A stretch of DNA of 64,000 bases from Clostridia bacterium (GTDB lineage: Bacteria > Bacillota > Clostridia > Oscillospirales > Acutalibacteraceae): positions 19,344 through 83,343 of the forward strand of contig JAFSIV010000002.1 in the NCBI GenBank assembly GCA_017439585.1. Direction: 5' to 3'. The notes under the pieces are model-generated. The model was not told where the DNA came from and ran no database searches. It worked only from the letters and a program-made list of their open reading frames with translations. Shown in pieces: positions 26,472-34,654 of the stretch (position 1 is the first letter of the stretch; each line of letters starts with the position of its first letter). The translations under genes were made by a program, and so were the position numbers.

Positions 26472-27683
26472 ATAAAAAAGCTTTTATCTGTTTTATTGAT
26501 TTTGGTTTTAATCGTTTCGCTTTGCGGATGCGATTTTAATACTAAGCAGTTAGAATATATAGCAGAAGAGTTTATAGGGTTATTTTCGCGAGAAAAAACC
26601 ATTGTTGAGGAATATTATGTTTTTCCTCCCGAATATAACGCGGCTTATAATTCTCTATCAAATAAGCAAAAACAAATTTATCGAAAAATATATGCAATAT
26701 CTGAGCAAATGCCTGAGGGGTATGTTGCAGTCAGCAAACAATATGAAGATGTTATAAGGGACATTTCTCTGTCATATACAGCGGTGTTATACGACCATCC
26801 TGAGATTTTTTGGATGCCTAGTACATATATTGTCGGAGAACAAAATACTGGATTTGGCAAAGAAATTTTATTATCCTTTAATTATCAGATTTCAGGCAGT
26901 ACTACCAAATATTCGGTTACAAAAACCAAACGCGATGAAATGCGAAAAGAACTTGAAAACAAGGTTAATTCTATAATTTCCGCTATATCTGAAAATGATG
27001 GCGAATTTGAGAAAGAGAAAATAATAAATGATTATATCTGCCAAAATACAGAATATGTCAAGCAAGGCGAATGGGTTGATACGGCATACGGCTGTTTGAT
27101 TAATAAAAAGGCTTTATGCGAGGGATATTCAAAAGCTTTTAAATTGCTTTGCAATGAGGTTGGTATTGAATGCGACCTTATCGTAGGTCATGCTGGCGGC
27201 GAGGGGCATATGTGGAACAGCGTTAATATTGAAAACAAGCATAGCTTCGTTGATGTTACTTGGAACGATAATCCCGATTTTCCTTATTTATATTTTAATA
27301 TAACAACCGAGCAAATTTCTTATGACCATACTTTTATGCCGCTTTTTTCGGAAATGGAGGAGGATTCGGTTATAAAGGGGAACTCCTTTAATTTTGTTGA
27401 AAGAGTTTGCGAGTTTAAAGGCAATACCTATTATGATAAATACGGTTTTGCATTAGATGATTTTGATGCTTCTAATTACTCTACTGTTGCCGCAGAGATT
27501 ATAAATAATACCGAAATTGGCGATAAAAAGTCTGTACAGCTTCTTTTAAGCAGTAATGAGCTGAAAAAGGAATTTGAAAATAACCCCGAAAAATTTCTTA
27601 TAAAAATTCAAAGACATCTAAGAAATTTAGTAATAACGGCATATGCCTTTGAAAGAGATGTTTTGGTAATATATTTTGAATAA
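26472..27683 (+). CDS. transglutaminase-like lipoprotein with a non-ATG/GTG/TTG start
   Basis: The reading frame encodes a typical lipoprotein signal (KKLLSVLLILVLIVSLCGC, lipobox LCGC with Cys20) followed by an external domain of about 380 residues. A transglutaminase-like papain fold is shown by ALCEGYS (Cys216), GHMWN (His246) and FVDVTWND (Asp261), a complete triad. The frame is closed by TAG at 26454-26456, and the only codons before the signal peptide are ATT 26469 and ATA 26472, placed 4 and 7 bp after GGGGAG. The first ordinary start, TTG 26496, lacks both a ribosome binding site and the basic n-region. I therefore place the start at ATA. Such domains act in peptidoglycan or protein processing at the surface; the substrate is unknown. 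Confidence 0.72.
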   Translation: MKKLLSVLLILVLIVSLCGCDFNTKQLEYIAEEFIGLFSREKTIVEEYYVFPPEYNAAYNSLSNKQKQIYRKIYAISEQMPEGYVAVSKQYEDVIRDISLSYTAVLYDHPEIFWMPSTYIVGEQNTGFGKEILLSFNYQISGSTTKYSVTKTKRDEMRKELENKVNSIISAISENDGEFEKEKIINDYICQNTEYVKQGEWVDTAYGCLINKKALCEGYSKAFKLLCNEVGIECDLIVGHAGGEGHMWNSVNIENKHSFVDVTWNDNPDFPYLYFNITTEQISYDHTFMPLFSEMEEDSVIKGNSFNFVERVCEFKGNTYYDKYGFALDDFDASNYSTVAAEIINNTEIGDKKSVQLLLSSNELKKEFENNPEKFLIKIQRHLRNLVITAYAFERDVLVIYFE

Positions 27684-27686
27684 TTA

Positions 27687-27728
27687 TATACCTTGCAGAT
27701 TGACAAAATTCTTTCTGCAAGGTATAAT
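27687..27728 (+). promoter_or_regulatory. glnN promoter embedded in a perfect inverted repeat
   Basis: Thirteen-base arms (27687-27699 and 27714-27726) are perfect inverted copies 14 nt apart. TTGACA (27700-27705) fills the start of the loop and TATAAT (27723-27728) overlaps the right arm, with an exact 17-bp spacer. The repeat begins 4 bp after the preceding stop codon and lacks a T tract, so an operator is more likely than a terminator. Confidence 0.75.
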
Positions 27729-27761
27729 TATATGTAAACTTTTATAAAGGGGAGTTTTGGC

Positions 27762-29852
27762 TTGAATAAAGTGGACGAGCTTTTTGGCTGTAATGTTTTT
27801 GGCGATTCAGTTATGAAAGAAAAACTGTCGCCAGAAGTTTATAATGCCTTAAAAAGCGCAATAAAAGAGGGAAAAACAATTGATAGCAGTATTGCGGATG
27901 ATGTTGCAAATGCTATGAAGGATTGGGCAATTTCTAAGGGTGCTACTCATTTTACCCATTGGTTTCAGCCTTTAACAGGAATAACAGCCGAGAAACACGA
28001 TAGTTTTATCAGTCCAACTGAGGACGGTCATATTATGATGGAATTTTCCGGGAAGGAGCTTATAAAAGGTGAACCGGATGCCTCGTCGTTCCCATCGGGA
28101 GGCCTTAGAGCTACTTTTGAGGCTCGCGGATATACCGCTTGGGACCCTAGCTCTTATGCATTTGTTAAAGACCAAACTTTATGTATTCCAACCGCTTTTT
28201 GCTCATATTCAGGCGAAGCTCTTGACCAAAAAACCCCCTTGCTAAGAAGTATGGAGGCTATAAATAAACAAGCTTTGCGAATTATTAAGCTTTTTGGATA
28301 TAATGATGTTAAGCGGGTTAATGTAACCGTAGGTCCTGAGCAGGAATATTTTCTTGTTGATAAAGAGGTTTATGAAAAGCGTCCTGACCTTATTTTCTGC
28401 GGCAGAACTTTAATCGGCTCGATGCCACCAAAGGGTCAGGAGATGGACGATCATTATTTTGGTGTTTTAAAGCCCCGAGTTGCCGCATTTATGCGCGAGC
28501 TTGATTGCGAACTTTGGAAATTAGGAGTTTTAGCAAAGACCGAGCATAATGAGGCTGCTCCCTCTCAGCACGAATTAGCCCCGATTTTTACAACTATTAA
28601 TATCGCGGCAGACCATAATCAGTTGACTATGGAAATGATGAAAAAAATAGCTTTAAGGCATGGGCTTGTTTGCCTATTGCATGAAAAACCGTTTGATGGT
28701 GTTAACGGTAGCGGTAAGCATAATAACTGGTCGCTTTCTACCGATACGGGCATCAATTTCTTAAAACCCGGTAAAAATCCTGACCAAAATCCATTGTTTT
28801 TGCTATCATTAGTTGCGGTTATTAAAGCGGTTTATGAGCATCAGGAGCTACTTAGAATATCGGTTGCAACTGCCGGAAATGACCACCGCTTAGGTGCAAA
28901 TGAAGCTCCCCCTGCAATACTTTCTATTTTCTTAGGAGAAGAGCTTGAAGGTATTTTAGAGGATATAGCAAACGGTGTTCAGCACGATAATGCAAAACGC
29001 GTTAAAATGAATATGGGCGCAGATATTATCCCTGCTATCAGAAAGGATAATACCGATAGAAACCGTACCTCACCCTTTGCGTTTACAGGTAATAAATTCG
29101 AGTTCAGAATGTTAGGCTCTGCTTCCTCAATATCTGATACCAATGTTATGCTAAATACTATGGTTGCGGATGTATTCTGCGAGTTTGCTGATAGACTTGA
29201 AAAAGCCGATAATTTCGAAAATGAAATTAACCTTATTATAAAAGAGGTTATGGAAAACTGTTCGAAGATAATTTTCAATGGCGACGGTTATTCAGAAGAA
29301 TGGAAAAAAGAGGCTGAGAAGAGAGGATTATTAAATCTCGAAAGCACGGTTGATGCTTTACCTCTTTTGAAATCTGAAAAGAACATTGCTCTTTTTGAAA
29401 AGCATAAGGTTTTAAGCCGCACTGAAATTAATTCTCGCGTTGATATAATTTTAGAAAACTATTTCAAAATTTTGCATATTGAGGCTTTGACCTTAATTGA
29501 AATGATGAACAGAGAGGTTGTTCCTGCAATAACCGCTTATACCGACCTTTTATGTACCGCAGTGCTTAATAAAAATAGTATCGGCGGAATAAGTACCTCG
29601 GTTGAAAGAGAACTTATTGCAAGACTTTCTGCTGCTAATAAAGAAATTTTTAATTTAACAAATTCGCTTAAAATGGCGGTTTCTTCTGCTGAATGTACTG
29701 CCGATAACTTAGAGCGCGCTCGCGAATACCATGATAATGTTTTAAAGATTATGGCAGATATACGCAAATATGCCGATAGTGCGGAAAGTGTTGTTCCGTC
29801 TGATTATTGGCCGTATCCTAGTTATAGTGAGCTTTTGTTTAGTAACAATTAA
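27762..29852 (+). CDS. glnN: glutamine synthetase type III
   Basis: A 696-residue GSIII enzyme that makes glutamine from glutamate, ammonia and ATP. FPSGGLRATFEARGYTAWD near residue 106, the GPEQEYFLVD block near residue 191 and NGSGKHNNWSLSTD near residue 315 are typical of the long form, as is the C-terminal helical extension. The start is TTG 27762, 8 bp after AAGGGGAG. The strong promoter with its inverted repeat suggests nitrogen-dependent control, which is inference. Confidence 0.94.
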   Translation: MNKVDELFGCNVFGDSVMKEKLSPEVYNALKSAIKEGKTIDSSIADDVANAMKDWAISKGATHFTHWFQPLTGITAEKHDSFISPTEDGHIMMEFSGKELIKGEPDASSFPSGGLRATFEARGYTAWDPSSYAFVKDQTLCIPTAFCSYSGEALDQKTPLLRSMEAINKQALRIIKLFGYNDVKRVNVTVGPEQEYFLVDKEVYEKRPDLIFCGRTLIGSMPPKGQEMDDHYFGVLKPRVAAFMRELDCELWKLGVLAKTEHNEAAPSQHELAPIFTTINIAADHNQLTMEMMKKIALRHGLVCLLHEKPFDGVNGSGKHNNWSLSTDTGINFLKPGKNPDQNPLFLLSLVAVIKAVYEHQELLRISVATAGNDHRLGANEAPPAILSIFLGEELEGILEDIANGVQHDNAKRVKMNMGADIIPAIRKDNTDRNRTSPFAFTGNKFEFRMLGSASSISDTNVMLNTMVADVFCEFADRLEKADNFENEINLIIKEVMENCSKIIFNGDGYSEEWKKEAEKRGLLNLESTVDALPLLKSEKNIALFEKHKVLSRTEINSRVDIILENYFKILHIEALTLIEMMNREVVPAITAYTDLLCTAVLNKNSIGGISTSVERELIARLSAANKEIFNLTNSLKMAVSSAECTADNLERAREYHDNVLKIMADIRKYADSAESVVPSDYWPYPSYSELLFSNN

Positions 29853-29865
29853 TATTGAGGTAAAA

Positions 29866-30996
29866 ATGTATAAACTTTTAAAAGAAGAAAATAATGCCCG
29901 CAGAGCAGAGTTTATAACAAATAAGGGAACGGTTCAAACCCCTGCTTTTATGAATGTTGCAACCTGCGGAGCGATAAAAGGTGCCGTTTCGGCAGAGGAC
30001 TTAAAAGAGCTTGACTGTCAGGTTATGCTTTCTAATACCTATCATTTGCATGTCCGTCCGGGAGATGAGCTTATTAAAGACTGCGGCGGTCTTCATAAGT
30101 TTACAACTTGGGATGGTCCAATACTTACCGATAGCGGTGGATTTCAGGTGTTTTCGCTTTCTTCGCTTCGAAAAATAGAGGAGGAGGGCGTAACCTTTGC
30201 AAGCCATGTGGACGGTAAACGCATTTTTATGGGACCTGAGGAAAGTATGCAAATTCAGTCAAATCTAGGCTCTACTATTGCAATGGCATTCGATGAATGT
30301 GTTGAAAATCCTGCCGAACATTCTTATTCCAAGGCTTCCTGTGAGCGAACAACCAGATGGCTTAAACGCTGCAAGGCTGAAATGCAGAGACTAAATTCAT
30401 TAGATGCCACAATAAACCGCGAGCAGATGCTTTTCGGTATTAATCAGGGTTGCACTTATGCTGACCTTAGAATTGAGCATATGAAGGAAATTGCCGAGCT
30501 TGATTTAGATGGTTATGCTATTGGAGGTCTTGCGGTTGGCGAGCCAACTGAGGTTATGTATGACATAATTGAAAAGGTTACTCCTTATATGCCTAAGGAT
30601 AAAATAAGATATTTAATGGGTGTTGGAACCCCTGCTAATATTTTAAATGCGGTTGAACGAGGTGTTGATTTGTTCGATTGCGTTATGCCGAGCCGAAATG
30701 CCAGACACGGTCATTTGTTCACGAGTAAAGGTATAATTAATATCAATAATAAAAAGTATGACCACGATATGACACCTATTGATGAAAACTGCGATTGCCC
30801 TGTTTGCAGAAGATACAGTAAGGCTTATATCAGGCATCTTTTAAAAGCAGAGGAAATGCTTTCTCAAAGGCTTTTGGTTATGCATAATTTATGGTTTTAT
30901 AATCATTTAATGATAGATATAAGAAATGCCTTAGATAACGGTAATTTCACTGAATTTAAAAAAGAAAAAGAAATTATTTATTCTAAAAGGATATAA
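29866..30996 (+). CDS. tgt: queuine/preQ1 tRNA-guanine transglycosylase
   Basis: A 376-residue enzyme that swaps the wobble guanine of GUN tRNAs for the queuosine precursor. LTDSGGFQVFSL near residue 87 and DLFDCVMPSRNARHG near residue 265 carry the two catalytic aspartates; the zinc site is CDCPVC plus a later histidine (RHL). ATG 29866 follows GAGG; the longer in-frame extension upstream lies inside glnN and is rejected. It is 13 bp after glnN. Confidence 0.95.
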   Translation: MYKLLKEENNARRAEFITNKGTVQTPAFMNVATCGAIKGAVSAEDLKELDCQVMLSNTYHLHVRPGDELIKDCGGLHKFTTWDGPILTDSGGFQVFSLSSLRKIEEEGVTFASHVDGKRIFMGPEESMQIQSNLGSTIAMAFDECVENPAEHSYSKASCERTTRWLKRCKAEMQRLNSLDATINREQMLFGINQGCTYADLRIEHMKEIAELDLDGYAIGGLAVGEPTEVMYDIIEKVTPYMPKDKIRYLMGVGTPANILNAVERGVDLFDCVMPSRNARHGHLFTSKGIININNKKYDHDMTPIDENCDCPVCRRYSKAYIRHLLKAEEMLSQRLLVMHNLWFYNHLMIDIRNALDNGNFTEFKKEKEIIYSKRI

Positions 30997-31010
30997 TTTA
31001 CAATTTGTTC

Positions 31011-31039
31011 TTGAAAAAACATTGAATATAGGGTATAAT
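31011..31039 (+). promoter_or_regulatory. promoter of yajC
   Basis: TTGAAA (31011-31016) and TATAAT (31034-31039) are separated by 17 bp, 34 bp before the yajC ATG. Confidence 0.8.
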
Positions 31040-31073
31040 CTTAAAGATACAATTTTTGGAGGTTTAAAAAATT

Positions 31074-31400
31074 ATGGAAATTAGTCCTATTTTATTAGAA
31101 AAAGCCGCAGGTCCTTTGCCGCTTGGAGCATTGCTTGTTATTTATGCTTTGATTTTCGGCGCAATGTGGTTTTTCCTTATTCGTCCTCAGAAGAAAAAAC
31201 AAAAAGAAGAAAAGAAGATGCGCGAAAATTTAAGCATTGGCGATGAAATCGTTACTATTGGCGGAATTTACGGCAGAGTTATTTCTTTAAAAGAGGATAC
31301 TATAGTTATTGAGTCTAAGAGCGACCATAGCAAATTAACTATTGCTCGCTGGGCTTTGCAGTCTAATCTTACTGTTCATGACGAAGTTCCCTCAAAATAA
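31074..31400 (+). CDS. yajC: preprotein translocase subunit YajC
   Basis: A 108-residue accessory protein of the Sec translocon. One membrane helix (about residues 20-38, ending FFLIRPQKKKQKE) is followed by a small cytoplasmic domain with LSIGDEIVTIGGIYGRV. Placement next to tgt is the usual one; secD and secF are not seen here. Confidence 0.93.
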   Translation: MEISPILLEKAAGPLPLGALLVIYALIFGAMWFFLIRPQKKKQKEEKKMRENLSIGDEIVTIGGIYGRVISLKEDTIVIESKSDHSKLTIARWALQSNLTVHDEVPSK

Positions 31401-31412
31401 TAAGTTCTAAAT

Positions 31413-31458
31413 AAAACCCCTTTCGAATACACTAGTAATGGTGTTCGGAAGGGGTTTT
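31413..31458 (+). terminator. yajC terminator that also holds the next gene's ribosome binding site
   Basis: Arms 31413-31432 and 31441-31458 pair around ACCCC/GGGGT, with a T tract at the end. The right arm contains GGAAGGGG (31447-31454), placed 9 bp before the ATG at 31464, so the stem would hide that ribosome binding site when folded. Confidence 0.75.
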
Positions 31459-31463
31459 TGTTT

Positions 31464-31865
31464 ATGAAAACGCAAGATAAATTTGAAATTAAAAAATTTA
31501 AAAATTATATATTTGCTGTTATTTTGCAAATACTTACAACCGCAATTTCTATTGGAATATTTGCGGCTGTTATGCTTTTTTTGGAAACCGATAGCAGTAT
31601 TGCTGTTATTTTTGCAACCATTTCAGTAGCCGCAGGTTGCTTTGTTTCCTCGTTTTATTTGGCACGGAAGATAAAAGCAAAAGGGTATATAATAGGCGCT
31701 TTAACAGGTCTTATAACCTTTTCGGTTGTAACACTAGTGTCGCTAATGATAGATAAAAGCGGAGTTTCGGTTAATACTCTTTTTCATTTAATAATTTTTA
31801 TGCTTTCAAGTCTTTCGGGCGGAATAATGGGAGTTAATAAAGCTGCTAATAAAAAGTATATTTAA
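31464..31865 (+). CDS. TIGR04086 family membrane protein
   Basis: A 133-residue protein with four membrane segments (about residues 12-38, 43-63, 71-92, 100-120) and small residues (Gly, Ala, Ser) in the helices. It matches the length and place of the TIGR04086/YrzE group, which is commonly encoded beside yajC in Clostridia. The function is unknown. ATG 31464 is preferred over TTG 31458 because of spacing to GGAAGGGG. It ends one base before the stop of the convergent ygiQ gene. Confidence 0.72.
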   Translation: MKTQDKFEIKKFKNYIFAVILQILTTAISIGIFAAVMLFLETDSSIAVIFATISVAAGCFVSSFYLARKIKAKGYIIGALTGLITFSVVTLVSLMIDKSGVSVNTLFHLIIFMLSSLSGGIMGVNKAANKKYI

Positions 31866-33734
31866 TTATTTTTTCTTTTTATGAACATTTCTGATAGTCT
31901 TTTTCTTTTTGGGACTTGTTTTTGCAGAAAAGTTATTATCATGCTTTATCAGGCAGTCAGGACCATTTCCTATAAGGTCAGTTCTGCCTGCCTTTTTTAA
32001 AGCGGATAAGACTATTTTTCGGTTTTCAGGCTTGAAATACTGCAAAAGAGCGCGTTGCTCTGCCTTCTCAGCGGCAGTTTTAGGAACATAAACAGGCTTT
32101 TCGGTTATGGGGTCTAACCCTGTATAGAACATACAGGTTGAAATAGTACCCGGTGTTGGATAAAAATCCTGCACCTGTTCAGGATGAAGATTATTCCGCT
32201 TTAAAAAGAGAGATAGCTCTATTGCGTCGTTTAAGGTGCTACCTGGGTGGGAGGACATTAAATACGGCACTAAATATTGCTTTTTACCTGCTGCCTTAGT
32301 AAGCTCATAAAAGCGTTTTTCAAATCTTTTATAAACCTTAAATGAGGGCTTGCCCATATATTTTAAAACATTATCTGAGCAATGCTCGGGGGCAACCTTT
32401 AATTGACCACTTGTGTGATTTAAAACAAGCTCTTTGAAAAATGCTTCGTCGGTATCTGCTATTAAGTAATCAAAACGGATACCCGAACGAATAAACACTT
32501 TTTTAACCTTAGGCAAAGCTCTTAATTCTTTTAAAAGCTTTAAATAATCGCTATGTGAAACCTTAACCGCAGGGCAAATTTCGGGCGCTAAGCATTTTTT
32601 GTTAGGACACATTCCGTGAGTAATCTGTTTATCGCAAGATATGTCGCGGAAGTTAGCAGTAGGACCGCCAACATCATGTATATAACCCTTGAAATCCTTC
32701 ATATTGGTGATTTTTTTAGCCTCTTCAATAACAGAATTATGGCTTCTAACCGATATTTCTCTGCCTTGATGGTAGGCTAGCGCACAGAAATTGCAAGCGC
32801 CGAAGCAACCACGGTTATGAATTATTGAAAACTTAACCTCTTCGATACCCGGAACACCGCCAAGTGCTTTATAAGACGGGTGGTAATCACGCATAAAGGG
32901 CAAGGAATAGACCTCGTCCATTTCTTCGGTGGTTAATGGTGGTTCAGGTGGGTTCTGAACAAGGATAATATCACCATGTTTTTGAATAACTGTTTTGCCG
33001 AGCTTCGAGTTATGCTCGGTTTGTTGAATACGGCAAGAAATTGCATATTGCTTTTTAGAAGCCGGAGTATCCTCTTTAACCAGTTCATAAGACGGACATT
33101 CGCAAGCACCCTTAATATGCTCAAAATCGGTTGTTTTAACCTTATAGCAAGTACCTTTTATATCGGTTAAATTTTTTATATCTTCGCCGTTGTTTAAACG
33201 GTCGGCGATTTTAATGATATGGCGCTCACCCATACCGTACATAAGCAGGTCTGCACCCGAGTCGATAAGTATTGAAGGTCTAACCTTATCATCCCAATAA
33301 TCATAATGCGCAAATCTTCTGAGCGATGCTTCAATACCGCCGATTGCGATTGCAGAGTTAGGGAAGAACTGCCTAATTTTTTTGGAATATACTATAACCG
33401 CTCGATCAGGTCTGGCACCTGATTTTCCACCGGGGGTATATGCATCGTCATTACGGCGTTTTTTAGCGGCGGTATAATGAGCCACCATAGAGTCGATATT
33501 TCCGCTGTTTACTAAAAAAGCAAGTCTCGGTTCACCGAAAATTTTATAATCGTCATCAGATTTTGGTTGAGAGATAATGCAAACCTTATAGCCTCGGCTT
33601 TCTAAAACGCGAGAGATTATAGCCGTGCCAAAGCTAGGGTGGTCAACATAAGCATCACCCGTAACAATTATAAAATCAGGTTTATTAAAGCCTTGCGCTA
33701 TCATTTCTTTTTTGGTTATAGGTAAAAAGGGCAT
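31866..33734 (-). CDS. YgiQ family radical SAM protein (UPF0313)
   Basis: A 622-residue radical SAM enzyme of unknown reaction. The cluster motif NRGCFGACNFCAL is near residue 303. The N-terminal part (FIIVTGDAYVDHPSFGTAII) resembles a Rossmann-type domain, and the C-terminus is a lysine-rich tail. The start is placed at ATG 33732-33734, which has CGGAG 7 bp upstream; a TTG at 33752 lies before that site. It is monocistronic and convergent with the TIGR04086 gene. Confidence 0.9.
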   Translation of the reverse strand: MPFLPITKKEMIAQGFNKPDFIIVTGDAYVDHPSFGTAIISRVLESRGYKVCIISQPKSDDDYKIFGEPRLAFLVNSGNIDSMVAHYTAAKKRRNDDAYTPGGKSGARPDRAVIVYSKKIRQFFPNSAIAIGGIEASLRRFAHYDYWDDKVRPSILIDSGADLLMYGMGERHIIKIADRLNNGEDIKNLTDIKGTCYKVKTTDFEHIKGACECPSYELVKEDTPASKKQYAISCRIQQTEHNSKLGKTVIQKHGDIILVQNPPEPPLTTEEMDEVYSLPFMRDYHPSYKALGGVPGIEEVKFSIIHNRGCFGACNFCALAYHQGREISVRSHNSVIEEAKKITNMKDFKGYIHDVGGPTANFRDISCDKQITHGMCPNKKCLAPEICPAVKVSHSDYLKLLKELRALPKVKKVFIRSGIRFDYLIADTDEAFFKELVLNHTSGQLKVAPEHCSDNVLKYMGKPSFKVYKRFEKRFYELTKAAGKKQYLVPYLMSSHPGSTLNDAIELSLFLKRNNLHPEQVQDFYPTPGTISTCMFYTGLDPITEKPVYVPKTAAEKAEQRALLQYFKPENRKIVLSALKKAGRTDLIGNGPDCLIKHDNNFSAKTSPKKKKTIRNVHKKKK

Positions 33735-33809
33735 ATAAATACTCCGTTTCAAGCTAGTTTAATCATATTATATCAAAAATAGACTTTTTTTACAAGGAGT
33801 AAACCTAAA

Positions 33810-34013
33810 ATGGAAAACGAAGAGATAATAAAAAACCCGTTTAACTGTTATTTCGCTATTTTAATAACTCAGTTTATTACGGTTTTGATTATAATTTTAA
33901 GCCTTTTGATTATAAAATATTTTTTCAAACCAACCTTTAAAAGCATAAATCGGTTTTATGAGAAAAATATATGCCAAGAGGTTAGTATTGGTGAGGTTAT
34001 AGATGAAATTTAA
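33810..34013 (+). CDS. small single-span membrane protein before the M50 protease
   Basis: A 67-residue protein with one long hydrophobic helix (about residues 16-41) followed by a short acidic tail (KSINRFYEKNICQEVSIGEV). It overlaps the M50 protease gene by 11 bp, so the two are translationally coupled. The layout is like the N-terminal stub of SpoIVFA/M23-type partners that sit before spoIVFB-like genes, but the peptidase domain is absent. This reading is speculative. Confidence 0.6.
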   Translation: MENEEIIKNPFNCYFAILITQFITVLIIILSLLIIKYFFKPTFKSINRFYEKNICQEVSIGEVIDEI

Positions 34014-34593
34014 ACTTTTTGGAACTAAAATTTATATTTCCTTTTTCTTTATGGCGGTTTTCACAGTTATGCTTGCAACCGATAGAACAGGACTTATTTT
34101 GCCATTGTTTTTTGCGATAATTATGCACGAATGCGGTCATTTATTTTGTATGTGGGCGGAGGATGTTTCTCTAAAACAGATAAAGATAATACCGTCTGGA
34201 ATACAGATTGTAAGCGGTTTTTCGGGAGAATATAAAAAAGATATAAAGGTAGCGCTTTGCGGTCCGATAGTAAATATCGCACTTTTTTCTATTCTATATT
34301 TTAATTATTTGAGCTTTGGTAATGAGCAGGTTTTAAATTATGCGCTACTTAATCTTATAATCGCTCTTTATAATTTATTGCCTGTTAAGGGGCTAGACGG
34401 CGGTACCATTCTTTATTCTGTTATTGCCCGAAAATCAAACATAAACAAAGCTGAAATAACCATTAAATTTATAACCTTATCAGTGGCTGTTGCAGTATTG
34501 ATAACCGCGGTTTTATTAACTGTTAATGATGTGCTAAATATATCGGTTTATATAGTTGGCATATATTTGTTTATCATGAGTCTTATTAAATAA
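34003..34593 (+). CDS. SpoIVFB-like M50 site-2 protease
   Basis: A 196-residue membrane metalloprotease. The zinc motif HECGH lies near residue 44 and the second metal-binding block LLPVKGLDGGTIL near residue 127, both in hydrophobic segments. The short length and lack of PDZ domain fit the sporulation type, which cleaves pro-sigma-K in Bacillus. Whether sigma-K is the substrate here is inferred only. Confidence 0.82.
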   Translation: MKFKLFGTKIYISFFFMAVFTVMLATDRTGLILPLFFAIIMHECGHLFCMWAEDVSLKQIKIIPSGIQIVSGFSGEYKKDIKVALCGPIVNIALFSILYFNYLSFGNEQVLNYALLNLIIALYNLLPVKGLDGGTILYSVIARKSNINKAEITIKFITLSVAVAVLITAVLLTVNDVLNISVYIVGIYLFIMSLIK

Positions 34594-34596
34594 AGG

Positions 34597-34625
34597 TTGA
34601 AAGTTTTGGAGGTTTATTGTAAAAT
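34597..34625 (+). promoter_or_regulatory. promoter of the TIGR03960-DUF2344 genes
   Basis: TTGAAA (34597-34602) and TAAAAT (34620-34625) with a 17-bp spacer lie 30 bp before the next ATG. Confidence 0.6.
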
Positions 34626-34654
34626 ATATTTATTAATTATAAAGGAAATGTTTT

